A DNA stretch of 42,644 bases from Chloroflexota bacterium. GTDB lineage: Bacteria; Chloroflexota; Anaerolineae; UBA4142. This document shows positions 15,958-24,199 of the stretch, piece after piece (positions within the stretch are counted from its first letter, which is position 1; each line of letters opens with the position of its first letter). The position numbers and the translations under genes are program-made. The notes under the pieces were generated by a model that was given only the letters and a program-made list of their open reading frames with translations, had not been told where the DNA came from and ran no database searches. The stretch lies in the NCBI GenBank assembly GCA_023381515.1, contig JAMCQI010000106.1, positions 1-42,644 on the forward strand. The letters run 5' to 3'.

Positions 15958-17667
15958 ATGTTTCTAAAGACGCACAAGTCTTACCTTGAACGTGCCCTTG
16001 TCGTAATCGGCCTTATCGCTGCTCTCGCGCTCGCCGTCGCGTGTGCACCCGCACCTGCCGCGCCCACGAGCGCTGCCCCGCCGCCGTCCGCCCCCGTTCC
16101 AACATCCGCTTCCATTCCCACAGCCCCGCCGCCAGTCGCTGCGACATCCGGACCGGCCGCTACTTCGGCGCCGGCAGCCACCTCGGCGCCTTCCGCGGGA
16201 GCCGGAACCACATTCAGCATTGCCGAGGGAGTGGATCCCGACACACTTGATCCGATGGGTCAAACCACCACTACGGTCCAGAACATGGTGAACTATATGG
16301 CCGAAGGGCTCGTCACGTTGGACCCGACTGGCAAGATCCAGCCCCTGCTCGCGAAATCATGGGATATTTCCTCAGACGGCCTGACCTATACTTTCCATCT
16401 GCAGCAAGGGGTCAAGTTCCACGACGGATCGACGTTTGATGCCGCTGCCGTCAAAGCCAGTATGGACCGCATCCTCGACCCAAACAACACGGTCCCACTG
16501 CGCGGCGTCCTCTCGGCCATTACGTCGGTAGACGTCGTAGATCCCAGCACGGTCAAGTTCACGCTCAAGCAACCGACCGCGCCCCTTCTGGCCGGTCTCA
16601 CAGAGACGACGGCGGCCATCCTGTCGCCGGCGACCATCGACAAATCCACTCCCGGCTACAAAAAGGTGGACCATCCGGTCGGCACTGGCCCCTACGTCTT
16701 TAAAGAATACACCAAGGGGAGCCAGCTAGTCGTAACCAAGAATCCGAACTATTGGGGCAAGAAACCGTATTATGAGACGGTGGTCTTCCGTATCGTCCCG
16801 GAGGCTGCGACGCGCGAGAGCTTGCTCCTCGCCGGACAAGTGGATATGATCATTCTCCCACCCGTCTCTGATATTCCGGCATTGCAGAAAAACCCGGCGG
16901 TCAAGGTTCTGCTTGGCCCAAGCGACCGCACGATCTTTGTCGCCATCAACACCACGTCCAAGCCGCTCGACAACCCGAAGGTGCGCCAAGCGCTGAACTA
17001 TGCAGTGAACAAAGAGGCCATTATCAAGAACGTTTTGTTCGGCGCGGCGGACGTCATGGACGCGCCGATTGCGCCCACTCTGTTCGGCTACTGCAAGACA
17101 GGTCCGTATCCTTACGATCCGGCGAAAGCCAAACAGCTCTTGAGCGAAGCCGGGGTTGCCCCGGGCACCAAGCTCGCCTTCATGTCTCCGACGGGCCGGT
17201 ATGTTCAGGACTTTCAGGCGGCCCAGGCCATTTCGGGTTATCTCAAAGATGTCGGTATCGACGCGACTCCGGTCACCATGGATTGGCCTAGCTACGTCGC
17301 GACCATGCTCAAGCCGCAGAAAGAGAACACAACTCAATTGCATGTGCTCGGCTGGGCGCCCGGTTACCTGGACGAATCGCAGCAGATTCTCCAGTTCCAG
17401 TCTGACCAACACCCGCCCTCGGGGCTCGCCACCTCGTTCTACTCTAATCCTCAGGTGGACAGTCTGGCCAAGCAGGCGCTCGCGGAGACGAACGAGACAA
17501 AGCGCGCCGACCTGTATTGCCAGGCGAACAAGATCATCTGGAACGATGCCCCCTGGATCTTTTTATGGGTCCAACGCTTTCCGATGGTCTACTCGTCGAA
17601 GGTGACGGGCATACAAGGCACTCCGATCGAAATGTGGGACACGATGAGCGCTCATCCCGCGCCGTAG
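15958..17667 (+). CDS. Peptide ABC transporter substrate-binding lipoprotein (family 5)
   Basis: About 569 residues from the ATG at 15958. This start is preferred over an in-frame codon at 15922 because GGAGGAGAGG sits just ahead and the product then begins directly with a lipoprotein signal (lipobox AVAC, Cys29). A Pro/Ala/Ser/Thr-rich linker of about 50 residues follows. The mature protein is an SBP family 5 (DppA/OppA) binding protein: EGVDPDTLDPM, WDISSDGLTYTFHLQQGVKFHDG, VGTGPYVFKEY and NPKVRQALNYAVNKEAI are standard family blocks. Substrates in the family are mostly peptides. The downstream permeases and two peptidases support a peptide, but nickel or sugars cannot be excluded from sequence. 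Confidence 0.93.
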   Translation: MFLKTHKSYLERALVVIGLIAALALAVACAPAPAAPTSAAPPPSAPVPTSASIPTAPPPVAATSGPAATSAPAATSAPSAGAGTTFSIAEGVDPDTLDPMGQTTTTVQNMVNYMAEGLVTLDPTGKIQPLLAKSWDISSDGLTYTFHLQQGVKFHDGSTFDAAAVKASMDRILDPNNTVPLRGVLSAITSVDVVDPSTVKFTLKQPTAPLLAGLTETTAAILSPATIDKSTPGYKKVDHPVGTGPYVFKEYTKGSQLVVTKNPNYWGKKPYYETVVFRIVPEAATRESLLLAGQVDMIILPPVSDIPALQKNPAVKVLLGPSDRTIFVAINTTSKPLDNPKVRQALNYAVNKEAIIKNVLFGAADVMDAPIAPTLFGYCKTGPYPYDPAKAKQLLSEAGVAPGTKLAFMSPTGRYVQDFQAAQAISGYLKDVGIDATPVTMDWPSYVATMLKPQKENTTQLHVLGWAPGYLDESQQILQFQSDQHPPSGLATSFYSNPQVDSLAKQALAETNETKRADLYCQANKIIWNDAPWIFLWVQRFPMVYSSKVTGIQGTPIEMWDTMSAHPAP

Positions 17668-17699
17668 AGCGCTCGGCGAGAGTGATCTAGTTACACACC

Positions 17700-17799
17700 G
17701 TTCAAGGTTTCAGGTCTCAGACCCCGCGACCGTTGCGGGGTTCCCAGTTCAAACCGGAGCCCTGGCAAAATTTGCGGGGCCGAACCTGAAACCTTGAAC
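17700..17799 (+). promoter_or_regulatory. Long inverted repeat between binding protein and permease genes
   Basis: GTTCAAGGTTTCAGGT (17700-17715) is exactly complementary to 17784-17799. Inside, CCCCGC (17722-17727) pairs with 17735-17740. The 100-base structure fills the gap between the binding protein and the first permease gene and would shield the upstream mRNA from 3' decay. Confidence 0.65.
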
Positions 17800-17815
17800 C
17801 TGAAACTGGCTTAAG

Positions 17816-18736
17816 ATGGCCCGCTATATTACCCAACGTCTCGTCATCGCCGTTATCACGTTGCTCGGCGTTTCGACGATTGTGTTCTTGATGCTGCATT
17901 TGCTCCCGGGCGATCCCGCGCGCATGATCGCCGGACTGCTGGCGAGCGACCAAGACATCGCGCGCATTCGGATCCAACTCGGCCTCGACAAGCCGCTGGT
18001 CGTGCAGTATCTCCTCTTCCTTGGGAATCTGCTCCACGGCAATCTCGGCATTTCGGCCCGCACCTCTGACCCCGTGCTGACTGATGTGCTCCAGCGCCTG
18101 CCCGCGACTATCGAACTTGCCGTCATAAGCACGGCGCTCGCCACCTTGGTGGGAATCCTGGCAGGCGTAATCGCCGCGACTCGCCCCAACACGATTCTGG
18201 ACTATGTCCTTTCCGCTTTGACGCTGTTTGGCGTCTCGATGCCGGTCTATTGGCTGGGGCTGATGCTTATCATCGTCTTTGCGGTGAATCTGCACATGTT
18301 ACCCGCGGCCGGGGATGACAGCTCCACTAGCTTCATTCTGCCGTCCCTGACGCTCGCCGCATTTTCCGTTGCCCTTATCGCCCGCATGACGCGCGCGAGC
18401 ATGCTCGAGGTGCTCGGCCAAGACTATGTGCGCACCGCGCGAGCCAAAGGTATGCGGGAGAACCGTGTCCTACTGAGGCATGCGCTCAAGAACGCCTTTA
18501 TCCCGATTCTGACCGTCATCGGCCTTCAGTTTGGAACCCTGCTTGGCGGTGCCATCCTGACCGAATCTGTGTTCGGCTGGCCGGGAATCGGGCTGCTCCT
18601 CGTCGATTCCATCTTTGCTCGCGATTATCCGATGGTCCAGGGTATCGTCCTGGTCTTTTCGACCTTGTTCATTCTACTCAATCTTGGAGTAGATCTCCTT
18701 TATGCATACTTCGACCCGCGAATTCACTTCGCCTGA
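17816..18736 (+). CDS. Peptide ABC transporter permease, DppB/OppB type
   Basis: This 306-residue, six-helix inner-membrane protein forms half of the channel. N-terminal block RYITQRLVIAVITLLGVSTIVFLMLHLLPGDP is the DppB signature. The coupling loop with the ATPase is DYVRTARAKGMRENRVLLRHALKN. Conserved TESVFGWPGIG lies near the C-terminus. The end overlaps the next permease gene by 35 bases. No ATPase gene accompanies it in this window. Confidence 0.95.
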   Translation: MARYITQRLVIAVITLLGVSTIVFLMLHLLPGDPARMIAGLLASDQDIARIRIQLGLDKPLVVQYLLFLGNLLHGNLGISARTSDPVLTDVLQRLPATIELAVISTALATLVGILAGVIAATRPNTILDYVLSALTLFGVSMPVYWLGLMLIIVFAVNLHMLPAAGDDSSTSFILPSLTLAAFSVALIARMTRASMLEVLGQDYVRTARAKGMRENRVLLRHALKNAFIPILTVIGLQFGTLLGGAILTESVFGWPGIGLLLVDSIFARDYPMVQGIVLVFSTLFILLNLGVDLLYAYFDPRIHFA

Positions 18737-19610
18737 CACCGTGGCCAGCCCGATACCTGCGCCAAGGGCGGAGGGAATCTGGGAAGTGTGGCGTCGATTC
18801 CGACGGCGGACGTCGGCAATGATCGGTCTCGCCATTCTGCTTGTGCTGGTATTTCTGGCCGTGGCCGCGCCTCTCCTGACGACACATGATCCGGTGCAGC
18901 AGCATCTCTCCACTGTTCTTCGCCCTCCTTCGCTAGAGTATCCACTCGGAACCGATTATTTGGGCCGGGACATTCTCACGCGGCTCTTTTATGGTGGGCG
19001 TCTTTCTTTGGCAATTGGGTTTCTCGCGGTCGCGATTGGCCTCATCTTCGGCGTGCCGCTGGGTGCCGTCTCCGGTTATTACGGCGGTTGGGCTGACCTC
19101 ATCATTCAGCGGATTGCCGATATCCTTCTCTCTTTCCCCGGGTTTTTGCTCGCGCTTTCGCTCGTCTCTATTCTGGGGATCGGTCTGCAGAACGTCATCC
19201 TCTCCGTCGGCATCAGCGCCATCCCTTCCTTCATCCGGCTCGTGCGCAGTTCCGTTCTCTCGATTCGCGAGCTCACGTATATCGAAGCGGCGCACTCGGT
19301 CGGCACCCATGACGCCGCGATCATACTGCGCCACGTGATGCCCAATGCCATGACGCCGGTAATTGTCCAGGCCACCTTGAACCTCGGCACGGCAATTCTC
19401 ACGGCCGCGGGGCTCGGCTTCCTTGGCCTCGGCGTCCAGCCGCCCACGCCCGAATGGGGCACGATGTTGGGCGAAGGACGGAACTATATTTTCAGTAACC
19501 CGAATATGGCCACCTTCCCTGGCCTCGCGATCTTTTTCGCGGTGCTCGGCTTTAACCTTCTTGGGGATGGTCTCCGCGATGCCTTGGACCCCCGCATGAA
19601 GCAATTCTAG
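18702..19610 (+). CDS. Peptide ABC transporter permease, DppC/OppC type
   Basis: This 302-residue partner of the preceding permease has the DppC pattern: a cytoplasmic N-terminus, one helix, a periplasmic DPVQQHLSTVLRPPS...PLGTDYLGRDILTRLFYGGRLSL block, then five helices with coupling loop YIEAAHSVGTHDAAIILRHVMPN. The start lies 35 bases inside the dppB-like gene. A GGAG about 12 bases ahead supports it weakly, and the N-terminal ~20 residues are low in complexity, so a later start is possible. The M20 peptidase gene follows 13 bases on. Confidence 0.94.
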   Translation: MHTSTREFTSPDTVASPIPAPRAEGIWEVWRRFRRRTSAMIGLAILLVLVFLAVAAPLLTTHDPVQQHLSTVLRPPSLEYPLGTDYLGRDILTRLFYGGRLSLAIGFLAVAIGLIFGVPLGAVSGYYGGWADLIIQRIADILLSFPGFLLALSLVSILGIGLQNVILSVGISAIPSFIRLVRSSVLSIRELTYIEAAHSVGTHDAAIILRHVMPNAMTPVIVQATLNLGTAILTAAGLGFLGLGVQPPTPEWGTMLGEGRNYIFSNPNMATFPGLAIFFAVLGFNLLGDGLRDALDPRMKQF

Positions 19611-19623
19611 AAACGGAGGCACC

Positions 19624-21000
19624 TTGTCAAACACACAACAAGCAATTGAACTCGCCCGGCGCAGTCATGAGGAGTACCTTACAGAATTGAAGGAATTCCT
19701 CACTATTCCGAGCGTGTCCACCCTACCCGCGCACAAGCCGGATATGCAGCGCGCGGCCGAATGGGTCGCCGCGCGCCTGAGCGATCTCGGGATGAAAAAC
19801 ATCCAGGTCATGCCGACGGCTGGCCACCCCGTCGTGTTTGGAGAGTGGATGGGGGCCCCAGGAAAACCGACCCTTCTGGTCTATGGTCACTATGACGTGC
19901 AACCCGTGGACCCGCTTAACGAATGGACGACACCTCCGTTCGAGCCAACCGTGCGCGGCGACAATCTCTATGCGCGCGGGGCTTCGGACATGAAAGGGCA
20001 GATCCACGCGTTCCTTAAAGCGGCGGATGCGCTCATGAAGAACGGCGGTCTGCCGGTCAACCTCAGAGTATTCGTCGAGGGTGAGGAAGAACTGGGATCG
20101 CCTAGTTTGAACGCTTTTATCGCTCAACACAAGGACTTGCTGAAATGCGACATTGCGCTCAATACCGACTCGGGAATCCTCACTCCGGAGACCCCGGCCC
20201 TGGTGGTCGGCCTGCGCGGGCTCGCCTATTTCGAGATCTGGGTACATGGTCCCGCGCACGACGTGCATTCAGGTATTTTTGGCGGATCCATTCACAATCC
20301 TGCGCAGGCCCTCTGCGAGATCATTGCCGGTATGCATGATGCAAATGGTCACGTCACCTTGCCGGGCTATTACGACAAGGTGCGCAACCTGTCCGAGGAA
20401 GAGCGCGCAGAAATGGCGAACGTGCCGCAAACGGACGACGAGTGGATCAAGATGACGGGGGCTCCCCAACTATACGGCGAAAAAGGGTTCTCGACTCTCG
20501 AACGCATCGGCGCGCGGCCGACGCTCGAAGTGAATGGCCTCCTGTCCGGATTCACTGGCGAGGGGATCAAGACCGTCTTGCCAGCCAAGGCCGTTGCCAA
20601 GATTTCAATGCGACTCGTCCCTTACCAGGACCCAGTCGAGGTGGGCGACCAATTGATCAAGTATATGGAGGAACACGCCCCCAAGACGATTACCTGGGAA
20701 GTCAAGCGGATGAACGCGGCTTCGCCCATATTGGTCGAGCGCGATTCGCCCGGGGTTCGCGCCGCGTCTGCCGCGCTTCAAGCCACTTTCGGAGCCAAGC
20801 CGTTGTTTCGGCTGGAAGGTGGGACGGTGCCGGTCGTCAGTATGTTCCGAAATCACCTCGGGGTGGACTCGATTCAGATGGGCTTTGGCCTCCCGGATGA
20901 TAACTTTCATGGACCGAATGAAAAGCTCCACCTCCCGAATTATTATCGAGGTATAGAGGCTTTTATCCGGTTTCTCGAAAACGTGGCTCAAACCTCATGA
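19624..21000 (+). CDS. M20 family dipeptidase
   Basis: This 458-residue cytosolic metallopeptidase most resembles the carnosinase/CNDP-like dipeptidases of the M20 family. Two-zinc site residues are visible: His89 and Asp91 in GHYDVQPVD, bridging Asp122 in SDMKGQ, catalytic Glu and ligand Glu in EGEEELGS (residues 152-159), Asp182 in NTDSG, and a C-terminal His in NFHGPNEKL. A dimerisation insert lies in the middle. The start is TTG with GGAGG ahead of it. It is 13 bases after the permease gene and clearly in the same operon, so imported peptides can be cut to amino acids. Confidence 0.93.
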   Translation: MSNTQQAIELARRSHEEYLTELKEFLTIPSVSTLPAHKPDMQRAAEWVAARLSDLGMKNIQVMPTAGHPVVFGEWMGAPGKPTLLVYGHYDVQPVDPLNEWTTPPFEPTVRGDNLYARGASDMKGQIHAFLKAADALMKNGGLPVNLRVFVEGEEELGSPSLNAFIAQHKDLLKCDIALNTDSGILTPETPALVVGLRGLAYFEIWVHGPAHDVHSGIFGGSIHNPAQALCEIIAGMHDANGHVTLPGYYDKVRNLSEEERAEMANVPQTDDEWIKMTGAPQLYGEKGFSTLERIGARPTLEVNGLLSGFTGEGIKTVLPAKAVAKISMRLVPYQDPVEVGDQLIKYMEEHAPKTITWEVKRMNAASPILVERDSPGVRAASAALQATFGAKPLFRLEGGTVPVVSMFRNHLGVDSIQMGFGLPDDNFHGPNEKLHLPNYYRGIEAFIRFLENVAQTS

Positions 21001-21260
21001 GCGGAGCAAGAACGGAAAGGGGTTCACGGGGGTAGCCGAGGGCAGGCGCTCGTTGTGGCGACAACGACCGGGGGACTTTCGCTCCAGATCGCGCAGCCGT
21101 GCCGCTCGTCCATGGGCTCTGGGCAGCCGTCCGTTTGCCCCCAAAAAGACGAATGACACAAGTTAGTTGGATAGCTACCTGATGCAGACCTGCGTCTTGG
21201 CACGACCCGGGAATTGCGTTTCTTTCTCCGGAGAGCATTCTACATGGGAGTGTTTGGAGG

Positions 21261-24173
21261 GTGACAAAAAACGGTTGGGAGCAGTTGCTCGATGGCGAAC
21301 TCTGGTTGTCCCCGGACGGGCATTATCCAATTCCCGCCTATTCGGAATTCATGCCTGGGCCCAAGGTGGGCTGTACTCCCTTTGGATCGCGGGACGCGTC
21401 TCTTTTCCACGATGACGATCCATTCGGTTGGTACGTGTCCGAACTGGAGGAAGAGTACGAGCTGCGTCCGGGGCTGGAGGAAATTGCCCACCAGGTACTA
21501 GACCATCTGGTCAAACTGGGTCAAAGCAAGCCTGCTTCTTTTATCGCAGGGCACGGTGGGCGTAATCTCAGAGACAACCCGTATTGGCCCCCGGAACTCG
21601 CCGCCCACGCCGGCCATCTCCCGAACGAGCGTTACCTCGTCCTCCTGCCATTGGCCCTATCCCGGACGCAGGATGATATGGGGCGCGTGCGTTGGACATT
21701 CTTCGGCGGGAGCGAACAAGGGCCGGAACGCGCTTTTTGGTCCGGGTTCAGCTCGGCGCCCGGCCAGGAATGGCCCGAAGACCAGGCGCTTGCTTTCTTT
21801 AGTCGAGTCTTAGCTGATGCTTATGACGTCCGGGCGATCGGTCCCAACGACCTAAAGCAGGCCGGGTTTCGGATTCTCCCCTCCCGGAAGAACACCCACC
21901 TGCCCGATTGGACGGTCGACCCGCTTCCTTCCTGGACCAAGCCCTTTCTCATTCAAGAGCAAGACCAGGCGGAAAGCGTACGCCACCTGTTGACTTTCAG
22001 ACCGTTTGCGGATTTGCCCAATACCATCCAAGACCGATATTTCGCTGGCCGCCTCGCGCTATGGCCTTTTCCGGGCAGTCTCGTCTTTTGGGGCATGCCT
22101 ACGTTTCTTCGGCTCGCTCAAGATCTGCCGCTGGGGATTCAAATTCCCCTCATGCGCCTCGTCGCTCCTCACGGCGGCCCCACCGGGCTCCGCGTTCCCC
22201 AGTCCGGCTGGCTGCACATCCCCTGCCCCGGCGTCAAGCCTCCGGAGATGGAGCAAGAATTGCTCGTCGAAAACTACCGGCGCACGCACCGCTGGAACCG
22301 CGTTCATCGGTATGACGACGAACTGGCGCAGAACGCGCGCCTTGACAAGGTCACGCGGGTCCTCTTTAGCACGGAGCTAAAAGACCTGGAGCTTTACAAC
22401 AAGCCAATGGCCCGCAACGCTCAATTGTGGACCAAGGATTTCGAACTTGTCTTGGATGGGACGAATGCGGCCCACAGAGAGATTGACCAAGCCGAAGCGA
22501 AACTGGCGCGCGGCGGCTTGTTCGGTTATCGCTTTCACTTTCCCCCGATGCGCGTCGGCCGCCATGAGGTATACTGGCACCGGGCCCTCGTCGCCTTTAT
22601 GCCGCCGAACTCGGGCCAAGCCAGACTGATTCTCGACGCGCCGCTGGGCTACCTGACCGCGTACGGCGTCGGCGCCTCCGACCTGGCGAGCCCGGTCGAA
22701 TTATGGCCGCGCGTCCTCCGGCGCGAAAACTATGTCTCAGCCCTCCGCGATTTCGCCCATGCGCACGACTATTATTCGCACCAGACCGCACTGAACATCG
22801 TCGCGCTCTTGGATGCATGGCACACCGGAGCTGAACAGCCGCTGGCGAGAAGCCTCGCCCAGGATCTGCTGAGGGTCTCAAAAACCGAGACCATCGAAGA
22901 ATGGCTCGACTCACTCCCAGACCGGGCTACCCCACGCGAAAAAGGCGAGCACCTGCGTTCGGAACTGGTCAAGCTCCTAGCACCGCCCGCGCCTGCTTCC
23001 ATCCTCCCCGAGCCTTTGACCTATGCCCAGACCGCGACGCGCTCTTTCGAGGAGGGGCTCTGGCAAGACATGTCGACGCTGGCCGAAGGGCGCTTTGTGA
23101 ACAAGGACAATGCCGATATCGTCCTCGACCCCACGACCCAAAAGATGCTCGTCCATCATGAACGCGACCTCGAACGGTTGGGCGATTATCTCCTCGATCG
23201 TCATAACAAGGCGATCGCTGCGGCGGGCATGGAAGGCAAGGCCCTCTGTGGGGATATGCCGTTCCGCTGGCAGACAGAGTTCAATTTCGCTTCCTTTGGC
23301 GGCTGGGTCGCGAATCAGCAAGGTCCCGAGCGCGAGCGGGACCTCCTCGTGGTGATCCCGGGGGGAGACCGCAGTCAAGCCGTGATCATGGCCGACCATT
23401 ACGACACCGCGTACATGGAAGATGTCTTTGACCCATCGCGCGGTGGGAGCGGTGCGCGCCTTTCCGCTCCGGGAGCCGACGACAACTATTCTGCGACAGC
23501 GACTCTGTTGCAGGCGGCCCCGCTGTTCCTTGAACTCGCGCGCACGGGCAAGCTCGCGCGGGACATCTGGCTCATTCATCTCACCGGTGAAGAATTCCCA
23601 TCCGACTGCATGGGCGCAAGGCATCTCTGCCAGGCACTCGTCGAAAAATCACTCAAATTGCGGTTGAACCACGACAGTTTCGTGGACCTGCCCGCGCAGG
23701 TCGTCGGCGTAGTGGTAATGGATATGATTGCCCACAACCGGGATAATGCCCAGGACATTTTTCAGGTTTCGCCTGGGAAAAGCCGTCGATCGCTCGAAAT
23801 GGCGCGTCAGGCCCATCTCGCGACCGAGATTTGGAACAGCAGGACCCACGAATGGAACAAGAATCCCGAGCGAAGAGGAAAGGGACGCGGACAACGCAGC
23901 GCGGATGGCAAGACGATTCCCGAGATTGCGGAACATCTGCAACTGCACGGCGAAATCCGCACTGCCGATGATCCGCAGAGCTCGTTGTACAATACCGATG
24001 GCCAGATCTTTTCGGATATCGGCGCACCGGTCGTGCTTTTCATGGAGAACTATGACATTAACCGGACCGGCTATCACGACACCAAGGACACGATGCTCAA
24101 CATCGACCTGGACTATGGAGCCGCGCTTTCGGCGATTGCTATAGAGACGGTGGCCCGGCTAGCAGCCTCTTGA
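21261..24173 (+). CDS. 970-residue protein with C-terminal M28 peptidase domain
   Basis: From a GTG start, the only usual start codon after the upstream stop at 21180-21182. The adjacent GGAGG is closer than normal. The last ~330 residues are an M28 aminopeptidase-like domain with every zinc-site element visible: H713-x-D715 (ADHYDT), Asp740 in GADDN, Glu777-Glu778 in LTGEEFPSD, Asp821 in MDMIAHN, and His939 in GYHDTKDT. Residues 1 to about 640 match no family I recognise. They are rich in Trp, Pro and His, with no signal peptide and no membrane segment, so a cytosolic enzyme is expected. It follows the peptide transporter and M20 dipeptidase by 260 bases (a small TCGTTGT hairpin at 21050-21067 lies in the gap), which fits peptide breakdown. 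Peptidase activity is inferred. Confidence 0.8.
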   Translation: MTKNGWEQLLDGELWLSPDGHYPIPAYSEFMPGPKVGCTPFGSRDASLFHDDDPFGWYVSELEEEYELRPGLEEIAHQVLDHLVKLGQSKPASFIAGHGGRNLRDNPYWPPELAAHAGHLPNERYLVLLPLALSRTQDDMGRVRWTFFGGSEQGPERAFWSGFSSAPGQEWPEDQALAFFSRVLADAYDVRAIGPNDLKQAGFRILPSRKNTHLPDWTVDPLPSWTKPFLIQEQDQAESVRHLLTFRPFADLPNTIQDRYFAGRLALWPFPGSLVFWGMPTFLRLAQDLPLGIQIPLMRLVAPHGGPTGLRVPQSGWLHIPCPGVKPPEMEQELLVENYRRTHRWNRVHRYDDELAQNARLDKVTRVLFSTELKDLELYNKPMARNAQLWTKDFELVLDGTNAAHREIDQAEAKLARGGLFGYRFHFPPMRVGRHEVYWHRALVAFMPPNSGQARLILDAPLGYLTAYGVGASDLASPVELWPRVLRRENYVSALRDFAHAHDYYSHQTALNIVALLDAWHTGAEQPLARSLAQDLLRVSKTETIEEWLDSLPDRATPREKGEHLRSELVKLLAPPAPASILPEPLTYAQTATRSFEEGLWQDMSTLAEGRFVNKDNADIVLDPTTQKMLVHHERDLERLGDYLLDRHNKAIAAAGMEGKALCGDMPFRWQTEFNFASFGGWVANQQGPERERDLLVVIPGGDRSQAVIMADHYDTAYMEDVFDPSRGGSGARLSAPGADDNYSATATLLQAAPLFLELARTGKLARDIWLIHLTGEEFPSDCMGARHLCQALVEKSLKLRLNHDSFVDLPAQVVGVVVMDMIAHNRDNAQDIFQVSPGKSRRSLEMARQAHLATEIWNSRTHEWNKNPERRGKGRGQRSADGKTIPEIAEHLQLHGEIRTADDPQSSLYNTDGQIFSDIGAPVVLFMENYDINRTGYHDTKDTMLNIDLDYGAALSAIAIETVARLAAS

Positions 24174-24199
24174 TTTTTTTGCGTCCCCGCAACGACCCT

